DNA of 64,000 nucleotides from the NCBI GenBank assembly GCA_026419785.1, contig JAODTK010005895.1:106580-170579 (forward strand). The letters run 5' to 3'. The stretch is from Sclerodactyla briareus (Eukaryota; Echinodermata; Holothuroidea; Dendrochirotida; Sclerodactylidae). The notes under the pieces are model-generated. The model saw only the letters and a program-made list of their open reading frames with translations. It had not been told where the DNA came from and made no database searches. Both the position numbers and the translations under genes were made by a program. Shown one piece after another: positions 45,620 to 58,969 of the stretch. Within the stretch, counting starts at the first letter, position 1. The number at the start of each line of letters is the position of its first letter.

Positions 45620-48180
45620 TTCCAATTTTCGGACGCCCACCATTTCCCGAGAGAAGTGGTCGATGTTGAAGTAACAACGATCCTAAGTACCTGTATAAGG
45701 TCTCCACCCTATATCGGGAAGTCTTATCAGTCTCGGTCTGGGGGTTGGGGTGCCAAAACCCGGCAACCTGTGGCGGACACCCCTTACAAAGTCAATGGGT
45801 CATAATTCCTCCTTTCAGTTCCGTATGACAATATGACATTTTCGGACGCACCGATTCCGAGGAAGAGCGTCGATTTGAAAGTACAATGCTTCTGCGGTAC
45901 CTGTCATAATTGTCTCCCACCCCTTATCGGGAAATCCTATCAGTCTCGGTAGTGGGTGGGCTGCCAAAAACCCGACAACCGTGGCGGACACCACTGTATA
46001 AAGTCAATGGGACATCATTTATTTTTCAAAGTCCGTATGACAATATTCCCATTTTCGGACGCACACCCAATTCCGAAAAAAAGCTCCATGTTCAAAGTAA
46101 CAACGCTCCTGGGTCCCTGTAATAATATCTCCCACGCCCTTTATCGCGAAGTCTATATCAGTTCTGTCTGGGGCGGGGTGCCAAAAAACCCGCAACCTGT
46201 GGCGGACCACCCTGCTACAAAGTCAAAGGACACGTTATTTTTTTTAATGTCAGTATGACAATATTCCAATTTTCAAAAGCACACAATTCCGAAAAAAACG
46301 CCCTGTTGAAAGTAACAACGATCCTGGGTACCTGTAATAATGTCTCCACCCCTATTATGCGAAGTCTATATCAGTCTGCCGGGATTCGGGATGCCAAACC
46401 CGACAACCGTGTGGCGGACACCTGTAAAATTCATGGGACACTGATCATTTCATTTTTTCCAAAGTGCGTTATGACATTATCCCATTGTTCTACGCCACCG
46501 GATTTCCGAGAAAGAGGGCGAGCTCGATGTTGAAAGTAACAACATCCTGGGTACTTGTCAAATTGGCTCCCACCCCTATTATATACGGGAAGTCTTACTC
46601 TATTCATGCGTGTGGCTTGCGGGTCTGAGGTGGAGTGACGTGCCAAAAAGACCCGACACCTGTGGCGGACCCCTGTAAAAGTCATTCATTTTCCACAGTC
46701 CCTATGACGATATTCCCGATTTTCGGACGCCCACCAATTCCGAAAAAAAAAAAAGGAGCTCCATGTTGAAAGTACAACGCTCTGGTTACCTGTTATAATG
46801 GTCTCCCACCCCTAGTCATCCTAAGTCTATATCATCTCGGTCTGGGGCGGAGTGCCAACATCCCGACAACCTGTGGCGGACAACCCTGTAACAAAGTCAT
46901 GAGACATCGTTCTTTTTTCAAAGTGCGTAGTACATTATTTATTCCCAGTTTTTCGGACGCCCACCGATTCCGAGAAAGAGGGCGACTTTTGAATAGTAAA
47001 ACGATCCTGGGTAACCTTTCATAAATGTCTCCATTTTTCTCTATTATCGGAATTTATATCAGTCTGGGGATTGGATGCCAAAAACCCGACCACCTGTGTC
47101 GGACAACCCTGTACAAAGTCAATGGGACACTGATCATTTATTTAACTTTCATCAAAGTGCGTATGACATTATTCCCTTTTCGGACGCCAACCGTTCCGAG
47201 AAAAGAGGCGCTTTGAAAGTAACAACGATCCTTGGTACCTGTCATAATTGTCTTCCACCCCGATTATCGGGACATCCATACTTCCGATATCAGTCTTGCG
47301 GTTCTGAGGGTGGAGTGACGTGCCCAACCCCGACAACCTGTGGCGGACACCCTGTACAAACGTCATTCTTTTTTCCAAGGTCCCTATGGACGATATTCCT
47401 TTTCGGACGGCCCCACCATTCCCGAGAAAGAGGTCGATGGAAAGTAACAACGATCCTAGGTACCCTGTTTCAAAACATAAAAAAAAAAAAATCGTCCCCC
47501 ACCCTACGATCGAAAGTCCCCCTACCAGTCTCTTGTCTGGGGGTGGGGTGCCAAAACACTACACCCTGTGGCGGACACCCTGTATAAGTCAATGGGACAT
47601 CATTCATACAATATGACCATATTCCTTTTTTGGACGCCCACCAATTCCATGGAACGAAGGTCGATGATGAAAGCACAACGCTCCTAGGAAACTGTCCTAT
47701 GTTTCACCCCACCCCTACTATCGCGAAGTCCATACCATCTCTGTCTGGGTGGGGGTCTCGAAAACCTAACAGCCCGTGGCAGACACCCTGTACGAAGTCC
47801 GTATGATAATTTTTTTTCTTTCTCCGAGCCACTAATTTCAAGACCAGAGATCGATGTCAGTTGAAAGAACAACACTCCTGGGTACCTGTTACAATTGTCT
47901 CTCACTTCTACTATCGAATGTCTTATACCAGTCTTTTATGGGATGGGTGCTAAAAACCCGACAACCGTGGCGAACCACCCTTGCGAATCAAACCCCATAT
48001 GAAAATATTCCTATTCGACACGCCATCTAATTCCAGGAACGGAGGTCGATGTTGCACAAAGCAACGTAACATCGCTTCCGAATGTACCCGTTTATGGTGT
48101 CTCCCACCTTACTATCGAGATGGCCATACCAGGGTCTATGCCGGGGGGTGGGTACCAAAAAACCTGCAACATGTGGAACT
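45620..48180 (+). repeat. Satellite-like array B, ~12 units of ~215 bp
   Basis: The core CCTGTGGCGGACACCC recurs at about 45770, 45980, 46198, 46410, 46660, 46873, 47097, 47339, 47569, 47776, 47968 and 48173, with spacing from 192 to 250 bp. Each unit also has CAGTCTCGGTCTGGGGGTGG, GTCAATGGGACAT, TTTTCGGACGCCCACC, AAGTAACAACGATCCT and TGTCTCCCACCCCTA. Units have many small indels. The reverse-complement array lies at 55730-58085. Open frames spanning several units are a by-product of the repeat and change frame between units. Confidence 0.85.
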
Positions 48181-51100
48181 GATTAGCGTTGGGAAGATAT
48201 TAGGGATTAGAGAAATCGGCTCTTCACCAGTGGTTTCGTCTGTGCAGTCTCACGGGTTCTTTTCGGCATATAGTAGAGAGTGAGCCTACAACATCAATTT
48301 ATTTTGCCTCTCTTTCGCTTGATTGTGTAGAGGGTCTGCTTCTTTTGTGAATGCTGATAAGGATTGATGATATAAAAAAAAGACATTCTCAATGAAGTCT
48401 ATTATTGTTATTATTCTTTGGTACATGAGAAGAACATATCATTTATTAAGTGTAAAAAGATCGTGTTTTAGTAAGAAAGAGTATCTGCCTAATTACGGCT
48501 ATCATTACAAAGAGACCTGCATCGGAATGTCAGAGTAGGCCCAAAGCCCAGCCTTCATTTTATCAGTTATTCCCCCTTCGCTACAGGAATGAAACTACTT
48601 TGTCGAAACACTGAGCCTTCCGTTTAAGCTAGATCATGAGTGGCATGTCAGTGCCTGTCGGTGATCTGAAATCAGACACTGAGTCTGGCAGCTAGACCTA
48701 TCGGATTGTTCGGAACTGATGCGTATCGACAAATGCGGCCCTATACCATCGCAGTGTCTAGAGAATATCTATGACTCATCAACACATACTGGAATAATGG
48801 AAGAAAAGCTTCAATCGCAATAGGCCAATTAGAAGCTCGTAAATAATAAACCCTACGGATGATTCACTAAGCACTGAACACTCAACAAAAACCATGCACT
48901 TCAGAATTAGATTAAAACTAGTCGGTAACATTAAACCCCACTTAGAAACCTCCAGAAATGATACAAGGTCATGAGCGATGCACGAAGGAAAGTTAAAAAC
49001 TGCTTGTGCTGATTTAGACTTAAAGCTTTGAGTGAAAGTTTCTTTTCCCACTTTCTCAGAACAACCCTCTATCTGTCCATAACGTGGCTCATATGGAATG
49101 CTTAGTCTATTCCTGGCTTCGAAGCCGATTTGACAAATAAAATCCATGACAAATATTCGTGAATTTTGTGGATTTCTTCCGTGATTTCGAATATACCCCA
49201 TTAATTTGTTAAAACATTAAGTCATGGTTTATAAAGCTCGCCATCCACTAGTCCGCGTCGCACGGCAGAACACGCGAGGATGTGAGCGCAGGACCGTCCG
49301 CAGAATGTGCCATCCACTCACCCGCAGCACCCTGAGCAGCAAATCCGCAGGGAGATATAAATGCGGGAGCGAAAACTAGTTCAACAGAAGTTGGAGTAAG
49401 AGCATAATCCCCAATTACTAGGATCTCGCATGAGCCAAGGCGGGCCTCAAGATGTTTGATCTCGGTCCGGAACACTTTCCGTGGTACGATCAGTTCTTTC
49501 ACATTTAGTTGGGAAATATTTCACACACAGCACGAGGGTCCATGTACCGCAATGCAGTTTTTAAACGTTAACGTTAAACATTAGTTAACAGTAATAGGGA
49601 TCTTAAACTTGCGACCCACAGGGGGTGAAGCAATCAAGACTCATTACGACTTAGATGCAAAATGGTTGCCACATTGATACACTTTGTAAGTGTATCTAAG
49701 TCAACCGTTTTGACAACAAAAACATCCATGAATTTCTGGAAAAAAATTAAAATGCATGACCACATTGTACAAGAAGGTCATATTTCTTCGATGGACACCT
49801 GACAAGAAAATAAACCCGATGAAACGCACCTAAGTTTCTGTACAGGTAGGCAGGCTTACTGTTTTTTTAAAATGAAATGCATTGTAGGCTAATAGATGGT
49901 AGTAAATAAATAAAAGCAAAAGGACCAGTGGTTAGTTAATTTCTGTAATTCCAAATAGAATCACTCTAGGAAAAGAATTAGAACAGTCGCAATCAGAATA
50001 TCCACATTATATCAAGATTGCAAAAAAAACTTGATATTACTCCTTCAGCCGTACCCTCTAATAAATACTGGTGTTGGTAAAATTACTTCAAACAGAGTCG
50101 TCAAAGCATTCAGCACGTGAGACAAGGAGCCTGGCCTGTGTAGCCCCTAGATGTAGGGCCATTCCCGAAATAACAAATAGTGATATGCTGCAGAATTATT
50201 CTACACTCTAGTCATGACAATTTCAAATTTATATAGTTCCGAATCCGAGCCACCTTCCGACAGGTTCGAAATATCCATAAAGGTCTAATCCCGTTGTACA
50301 TTCTAAACTAATGCCAAAAGTCGAATATATCTAATGGCGTAAATCGGAATGGGTCGGAGAGTGATCACGCATGCCACGTCGTCACACATAAGGCTGAAGG
50401 CGCTGCGAAGTTTGCAAGGTAGTTAACCAATTGAGCCTTTCACCTAATATTAACAAAACAGAATGACCACAGTGTTCTTCAAAAACCAGTAATCAGTTAA
50501 GTTACATTTGCGAAAAAAAAAAACGCTATATTACAGCAACCAGTTTGAGTCCGATTGGTCTCGATGAGAACGAATCGAATAGAAACTAATAAGTTGGGAT
50601 AAAAGTATTTTGACCACTTCACCCCAACCCCGACGAAAAAAACGTTGTGCATTAAAACATCATTTGTCGCGTTTTATTTCTTGGCCCAAAAACCATAGGG
50701 GGCAGCCCCCTCCCCGCCCCCTCTGTGGCGTCGCCCCTGGTTGCAGGCGATTCTGGCATCATCTAGCTGAGGCTTAGCTTATACGGGTGGCTGTGCAGAT
50801 GTTATCAGTTATTTGCCGGCAGGTTTTCAACTAGCAGGCATCGGGTGATTCGATTGGTAAAAGAGTTTATCAAATGGATCGAGAACTGGAAAATATGGAA
50901 GAACCAATAAAGAAGCCTCCCATTTTCCTTTCCTCTGCAGTGTCTCTTTCTTTTTTCTTCCTCATCCGTCTCTTCACCTTTCCTCCATACCTCCTTTAAT
51001 TCCCCTTTTGCCGACAGACCCAAAATTAGCCGACAGTGACCAAATTATTGGGTGATGTTACCCCCCGCGCACCCCCGCTCGCTACCACCCCTGCACACTC

Positions 51101-51739
51101 TCCAAATTTGGAGATTCGAGCATTTGCCTTTATATATTTACGTTTACTCTTAAAATCTGAGAATCATAAATCTATCACATTCACTCAGAAATGAAGGGAT
51201 TAGTCTTCAATATTTTTCATTTTAATATATGTTCGGTACGGCCAAACTTCACGGAAAGAATGACAAGTCGCGGAATGTGACGAGTCCCAAAATTTTTACC
51301 AAAATATGATATACTTGCCTACTGCTTTGTGGTACGTGTTCCCTCATATTCGGGTTCTTAGGTTTTAGCGCACTACTAATATCATATAGTGGGAATTTAT
51401 CGAAGCTTTGAGATTTGCACGATGGAGGGATACTCGGAAATCTCAAATGGTTATCAACTCATTATTCCAATTTCTTCATATGCATCCCGCGCAATATTGT
51501 GTCAGGATCTATACGTGAATAAATTCAAATTCGGCAATTGTAGGAGATCTAGACAAATGTTGGTCAGCCACTAAAGAGGCTTTATCATCTAAAACCACCT
51601 TAAAAAATAATGGGACGGGGCCAGCAGTAGGACAGGATCCCCGACGGGGTCCGAATTCCCCGACTAGGGGGGGGGGGGGAGGGGTTACAAGTTCCCCAAC
51701 GAGCCTCACCCTACACCCTAGGTTAAAACCTGCATTTTT
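48181..51739. other. Repeat-poor 3.5-kb stretch between B and A'
   Basis: No repeat partner elsewhere in the window was seen. Minus-strand open frames of 140 codons (49201-48779) and 84 codons (49502-49248) lie here without recognisable domains. A GC-rich patch at 49250-49370 contains TATAAAT (49356-49362). G/C-run tails of the MITE type occur at 50690-50735 and near 51660-51680. Confidence 0.35.
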
Positions 51740-54700
51740 GATCTCGCCTGAATGAAATTCAGGAGACGTATTGGTCACTATGGCGTGTACGTGTGTATGT
51801 GTGTACACTTCCTAGTGAGCAGGGTATCTTTCGAACGGCAAGTGCAATTGCGACGAAATTTTCAGGGTAGCATTCGGGGTCGGGTGGACACTATCTGATT
51901 AGATTTGGGCACGCAACCGTCACTAATTAAGTAAGGTAATTAGTCTTATTTTATGTAATTTAGTGTTAGTTTGTAAGCAAGTTACGAATGAAACCGTAGG
52001 TGCTATGGTGACTTGGTGTGGGATAGAGGCGGGATATGAGGTAGATGAAACTGATTAGATTTTTCAGCGTAAAATAGGGTCATCAAAGGTCAATTCGGGT
52101 CAAAAACTGGTTTTTTGCCATGACTTGGGAACCAAATGTCTCCTGAGGTTGGGAGGTGCACATTGCTGATTTCACTCAGTGACCTCCATCTGTGTGACCA
52201 TTGAACTAAATTTACCTTACATGTTTTTGGCCGAATAAATTTAGTGGCCATTTTCGGATCTCAAAAGGTTACCTTCAGATCGAATGAACCATAATATGAC
52301 ACCATGTGACCTTTGTGTGTGAGATATCAGAGGTCAAAGAATTTTTCATTCGAAATTAAGTGCCGTTAGGAGTGTAGTGATTTGTCAGGGGATTTTAGAA
52401 TCAGCAAAAGTCAAACTACCCCTGAAAATGAGTGGGTAAAGGTTCCAAGTGTTGAATGAATGTGCTTACTTTTCGAGTACCAGGGCAAAAAATAAACTGT
52501 CCAATTTTGTCAAAATTTGGTATCTGGCAGAAGCTCTGGGTGCTGACTGACGAAACAAACTCCCGCTTCAATCAGGCACTCGGTTCTAAAGTACGTGGAG
52601 TAAAAGGTTGGTTTTGAACTTTTTTGGCAATAGCATCGGCAGATACTTTGGGATACATAATGCTTGTCGGACTGCGTGCATATCAGCGAGAGTACCATTT
52701 CATAAAAACTGACTGTCATAAAGGTCATTCAAGGTCATTATGGACGAAAAACTAATGTTTGGAGACAACTTAACTGGACATGATTGCAATGTTGAAATTT
52801 CGGACCGGGTGTAGTCAGGTGGAGAAATTTTCCATAAAAACTGATATGTCATCATAGGTCATTTAAAGTCACTTATGGGCATATAAATGCCAAATAGTAA
52901 GGTGTTCTGCAACAAACTTCCAGTGACCTTTCCTGATGTGGTTTATATTTCAGGACAAGGTGTATCCCATCTAGGGCTACATTTTTTATAAAATGGGTAT
53001 GTCACGAGGTCATTAAGGCAGTTGAGGTCAAAAAACTGATTTTGGTACTTTTTCGGCAATAGCATTGGGCGTGGTTCATCAGATGCAAAATACGCATAGG
53101 AGGATGTATCACATGGCGGTTCACAATTTTCAAAAAACTGTCATGTCATTGAGGTCATTCAAAGTCACTAAGGGTCAAAAACTGTTGTCTGGCGATAATC
53201 GGAGAATTGAAGATCTTTGAAGGTGAAGGTTCACCATTGTGATAAATTGTGACCTGCATGTGTGTGACCCTTGACCTCAATTTGACCTATGTCGGGTGGT
53301 CATGTGGTTAAAGGTTGAGTCTTGAATAAATGTGCGTATTTACGGAGTACGGAAAAAATAAAATAGAAACTGGTATTTTTGGATATGTGATAGACCTTTT
53401 TGTGCTTTATGGAGGAGACCAACTCCGCTTCGATCGGAAATTACTTTGTAGTACAAGGGGTCAAAGTTTAATTTAATAGCTTTTTCGCAATAACATTAGG
53501 CGTGTTCATTGGAATGCAATATGCGACTAGGAGTGATGAATCAACATGGAGAGTACCAATTTTTAAAAAAAACCGCCATGCCATGAAGCATCAAAGGTCA
53601 CGTAGGGATCAACAAACTGATTTTAGTACTTTTGGCAATAGCAATGGCCATGTCATCAGAATGCAGATGCTACTAGGAGTGAAATGTATCACATGGAGAG
53701 TTACAATTTTAATAAAAACGGCCTTGTCAAAAAGTCATTAAGGTCACTTAGTTAGGGGTCCAAAAACTGTTTTCTGGCCATAATCGGAAGAATGAATATC
53801 TGGGAGGCTGGAAGGTTCACCATTGTGATATAATTGGTTGACCTCAATGTTGTACCTCTGACCTCAATTTGACCTCTGTCGGGTGGTCCTGTGGTTAAAG
53901 GTTAAGTATTGAATAATGTTCTGATTTAAGGAGTTAACGGTGCAAAAAAATAGAAACGGGGGTAGTTTTGGTATGTGATAGACCTTTGTTTGGTGGGGTT
54001 GTTTGTGGATGGAGAAACCAACTCCCCTTCGATCGGACGCATACTGTGGTATTCACGGGTCAAGCTTTTAATTAATAGCGTTTTCCGCATAAAAAACATT
54101 AGGCGTGTTTATCGGAATGCAACATGCTCCTAAGAGTGGATGCATCACTGGGAGTAAACATTTTTCCATAAAAACGGCCATGTCATTTGAAGTCCTCAGT
54201 CACTAAGGGGTCAAAAACTGATTTTCTGTTCTCTGGCGATAAATCGGCGGATTGTTTTGAATAGCTGGAAGGTTCCCATTGTGATATCTGTTGACCTCAT
54301 TGATGTGACCTCTGACCTCATTGATCTCGTCGGGTGGTCAATGTGGTTAAAGTTGAGTTCTTGAATAAATGTGGCTTATTTAAATGGCGTTAACAGCAAA
54401 AAAATAGAAACTGGTGTTTGGCAAAGTGGGGATATATAAGTTGGCGGTCCTAACTGCCAAGGCAGTGTCCAGTTTGAGTAAATGGTAATTCGCTTATTTT
54501 AGGTATATATTGTTCAGTCGGCTCGTTAGCAAAGATTACAGATGAACCGTAGTGCATGGTATTGGGTTGGCCATAGAATGTGGGATCTGAAGTAAGATGT
54601 ACTGATTAGATTTCTCAGTTGTCAAAAAATTGAGTCGTCTAATTTGCAAAATTCACAGTTCGTCCATTTTTTGTCCTCCACTCCATACCACTCATTTCTG

Positions 54701-55320
54701 TGATAAGCACTCTTGTGATTTTACACTATATAAAATTGTATTGTTCACATATGGGTGGAGGACACTGGAGGTCATTCAGTGTGTCTTTTCGCATGGTGTT
54801 TTCCCAAATTTCAAAGTTGGTTAAATTTTCCTGAAGCTTGATTGTATGGTCCACCTTATTTTATCCCCCAAAATGTTAACATAACATTGACTGACTCGAG
54901 TCCCTTGGGGTTATGCAGTTGTGATACTTGTTCCATTCATCACATGTTCAAGTGTGTGAATTCCCTGTATTTAGATGTTGTCCTGAGATATGTGAAATAA
55001 GCAAATGCGTCATGGAAGTTGATATTGTGTCTAATTTGCATAATATTAGTCGATCTTAGTCACATTTCCACCTAAAACTTATACTTTCTTCACTCTTTCA
55101 GTAGATAATGTCCATATCAGTCGCTTCCAAGTTGAAATTGGTCACTGATTAGTAGGTGGTACCAAACAGTTCCTGAGCTTTTTTTACCCGTGTTAACTCT
55201 ATAAACCAAAATCTAAGCAACACATAAATTCTTCCTTGTAACTGTTGGTGCATGGTGACTATTATGAGGCGAAAACCTGGGATCTCCGCAACCACGCGAT
55301 ACACTGGGGGCGCTCACCCT
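51740..55320 (-). repeat. Block A', inverted copy of 37640-40980
   Basis: It reads in reverse complement to block A from end to end: hairpin phrase and CA tract at 51745-51810, DR1-region remnants at 52080-52340, composite-C subunits (ATAATCGGAGAATTGAA at 53196, related landmarks near 53776 and 54240), and the unique left end of A at 55230-55315. A and A' are separated by 10.8 kb that includes array B. Small indels differ throughout, so the two are old or noisy copies rather than an exact palindrome. Confidence 0.82.
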
Positions 55321-55729
55321 TGTTTATGTTTGCATCCTTTAAACTTTTGTTGGGGGTTCTTCAAAGAAAAAAAATAGACAAAAAATAAAGTACACATTGG
55401 GTCATTGTCCTGGGATGAGTTTCTGATGAAATTAGAGCGATTTGAAAATGCCCCGAATCTCAAATGTCCAGCATCAAACTCCAATCCTTTTCTGTTTTTA
55501 ATCACATCAAGGTATGTATGTGACGCAACCGTTTCAGATGATCGACCGTCGTTTGCATTGATCTGTAGTCCCAACACGAATGCAACACTGCTAGTCACAG
55601 ATTCCTTTCAAACTTGGTGTAAACACCATCGGTAAACTGCTACTGTGATTGGCATTTCAATTAACAAACACATCGGTGACACAATAATTTCCGTAGTGTC
55701 TTTTCAGTAATAGAATAGCACTTCTGATA
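55321..55729. other. Unique spacer between A' and B'
   Basis: Open frames occur on both strands (plus 55405-55635, minus 55598-55314) and overlap each other. No domain recognised. Confidence 0.35.
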
Positions 55730-58085
55730 AGTAGGGGTGGGAGACTATTATAGCAGGTACCTAGCAGCGTTGTTACTTCACTCTTTCAACCTCGCCCCTG
55801 TATTGGAATAGTGGTCAATCCCGAAAAAGATTCGTCTCATCTGGTCATATATGGACTTGTATCAGGGTTTGTTCGCCACATGTTTTCGTTTTTTGGCACC
55901 CTACCCCCAGACCGAGACTGATATAGACTCCCACTATAGGGGTGGAGACAATTATGACAGGTATCTAGGATCATTGTTACTTTCCCCCATCGACCTCTCT
56001 CTTCGTATTTGGTGGGCGTTCCGAAAAGGGGATATTTTCATACGACTTTAAAAAAAAAATAATTGATTTCCCTTGACTTTGTACCGGGTGTCCGCCACAG
56101 GTTGTCGTGTTTTTGGCACTCCACCCCCAGACCGAGACTGGCCTGTACTTCTCGATAGGAGGGGTGAGAAGACCCAGCATATGACAGGTACCAATGATCT
56201 TTGATACCTTCAACATCGACCTCTTTTCTCGGAATTGGTGGGCGTCCGAAACTGGTATCTTGTGATACTGACTTTAACAAATGAATGTGTCCCATTGACT
56301 TGTACAGGGTTCTCCGCCACAGGGTGGGTCGGTGTTTGCACCCTACCCCCAGACCGAGACTGTCATGTACTTCTCGATAGTAAGGGTGAGAGACAATTAT
56401 GACAGGTATCTAGGATCATTGTTACTACTTTCACAACGATCGACCACTTCTCCCCTCGGAAATGGTGGGCGTCCGAAAATTGGAATATTGTCCATACTGT
56501 ACGTCAAAAACAATGAATGATGTCCCATTGCGTTTGTATCAGTGTCCGCCACAGGTTTGTCGGTTTTTGGGCACCCCCCCCACCCCCAGACCGAGACTGG
56601 CCTGTACTTCTCGATAGGAGGGGGGAGAGACAATTATGACAGATACCTAGGATCGTTGTTACTTTCAACATCGACTCTTTTCTCGGATTTGTGGCATCCT
56701 AAAATTGGAATATTGTCATACTGACATTAAAAAAATGGAATGTGTCCCATTGACTTTGTACAGGGTTTCCGCCACAGGTTGTCGTGTTTTGGCCCCCACC
56801 CCCAACCGGACTGGCATGTTACTTCCCTCGATAGTAGGGGTGGAGGACAATATACAGGTACCTATGATCGTTTTTACTTTTCAACATCGCCTCTTCTCCT
56901 CGAATGGTTGGCGTCCGAAAATGGAATATTGTCATACTGGACTTTGAAAAAATGATGATGTTCCATTGATGTCTTTGTACAGGGTGTCCGCCACAGGTTG
57001 TCGGGGTTTTTGTCACCCCACCCCCAGGCCGAGCTATATGTACTTCGCGATTAGTAGGGGTGAGAGACATAATGACAGGGACCTAGGATCGTTGTTTCTT
57101 TCAACATCGACCTCTTTCTCATAAAAGGTGGGGGTCCTAAAAACGGATATTGTCATAAACTGACTTAAAAAAATCAAATGAATGAATGTCCCATTGACTT
57201 TGTACAGGGTGTCCGACACAGGTTTGTCAGTTTTTTGGCACCCCACCCCCATCAGAGACTGGTATTACTTCTCGATATTAGGGGTGAGAGACACTTATGA
57301 CAGTCGTAGGATCGTTGTTACTTTCAAACACTCGCCCTCTTTTCTCGAATTGGTTGGGCTTCCGAAAATGGGAAATTGGGTGATTACTGATTTACAAAAA
57401 ATAATATGTTCCATTGACTTTTACAACCAGGGTTTCCGCCACAGGTTGTCGTGTTTTTTGGCACCCCCCCCCAGACCGAGACTGGTATGTATTTCTCGAT
57501 AGTAGGGGTGAGAGACCAATTATGACAGGTACCTAGGATCGGTGTTACTTTCAACATCGACCGCGTTCCTCGGAATTGGTGGGCGTCCGAAAATTGGAAT
57601 ATTGTGGAGACTGCCTGTGAACAAAGAATGATGTCCCCCATGGACTTTGTACAGGGTTTCCGCCACAGGTTGTCGGGGTTTTGCACCCACCCCAGACCGA
57701 AGACTAGGATTACTTCTCGAAGTAGGGTGAGCGACAATTATGACAGGTACTAGATCGTTGTGTTCAACATCGACTCGACCTCTTTTCTCGGAATTGGTGT
57801 GCGGCCGAAATGGGATATTGTGAGACGTGACTTAAAAAAAAAAAGAATGTCCCTTGACCTTTGACAGGGTGTCCGCCACAGTGTCGGGTTTTTGGTCACC
57901 CCACCCCCGACCGAGACTGAAATAGACGTTCGTGAGAATAGGGTGGAAGACAATATTCCAGTTACCTAGCAAGGCGGGGGGTTTTGTTACTTCAAAACAA
58001 AAAACGTCGCCCTCGCTTCACGGATGGTGGGCTTCCGAAAATCGAAAATATTGCCAACTTGCCTTGTGGACTTTTCATTTGTACA
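55730..58085 (-). repeat. Satellite-like array B', ~11 units of ~222 bp, inverted to B
   Basis: The core GTGTCCGCCACAGGTTGTCG recurs at about 55870, 56088, 56311, 56545, 56771, 56986, 57211, 57436, 57659, 57870 and 58088. Each unit has CACCCCACCCCCAGACCGAG, GGGGTGAGAGACAATTATGA, GGTACCTAGGATCGTTGTTA and GGGCGTCCGAAAATTGGAAT. These are the exact complements of the phrases in B. Confidence 0.85.
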
Positions 58086-58969
58086 GGAGTGCCGCCCCAT
58101 AATAGGATTTGACGTGTTTTGCAGTCAAGATTTACCATCTACATCGGCTTTGACTGAACCTCTACTGAACCTAGGCCAGCCAACCAAAAACAAAAATCGC
58201 CCAAACGAAGCGAACTAGAACGTAAGGCGAGAACGCCATCCCTATAGTACACAGGCCATGTATCTGCCTCCATGTGCATCTGAATGTCTGCTTTCCAGGC
58301 AGATCACACTTCCTCCCCTGGGGGGTCGACCTCCCCCTCAAACTTAAAGGCATCTGCTGTTCCAGATGCGCTCCTACAAACGCAATGACATCCACAGCAG
58401 ATTTCCGTTCCCACGCTGACTCGCCACCAGCAGCAACCATACAACAAAGGAGATGATCAGCAACCCGCGTCAAAGATGAGACCCATGCTACGAGTAATAA
58501 AGAGCTTACCACTCCCATACCCCCTAGCAAAAACAATCCACCAAAACATGCCGAGTAGTCTTCCAACGGCCCTACACTTGCTACGCCGGGCAAGACGTTG
58601 CCCAGCCCCACTAGGCTATAACGTCAAGGACTGTGTTTTTTTACAAGCCGCTACACTGCCTCCACATCCAAAATGGTCAATGACTAGCCTAGGCCTAGGC
58701 GGCTAATTTAACTCAGGGCCCCTACCTATTTTGACTTGGAGATCTCGATCGGAATTCTGGTGCCGGCACTGCCCGGATGTTACGCTTCCAAATCAAACTA
58801 AGTCATCTGAAGTGTAATGCTAACTGGTGTAGGCCTAACTGTGGATCAGTTTAGTACACTAGCAACTGCACTGCTCTGTATCATTGAGTGGGTCCCTTGT
58901 TGTTTGATAGGATCTGACTCTGATTGTTACCATGGACCGAAATATGGGCATTCACTTACCATATATGGG
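58086..58969. other. GC-richer unique stretch with unrecognised open frames
   Basis: A 146-codon minus-strand open frame (58611-58171) is the longest outside repeats. It has hydrophobic stretches near its start and a CTWRQ-like end but no domain I recognise. Overlapping plus-strand frames (58274-58456, 58476-58706) are also open. No exon boundaries were convincing. Confidence 0.3.

Noticed and set aside
47075..47587. 170-codon open frame on the plus strand
   Set aside because: It lies wholly in satellite array B, spans several units in shifting frames and is not kept open in equivalent units.
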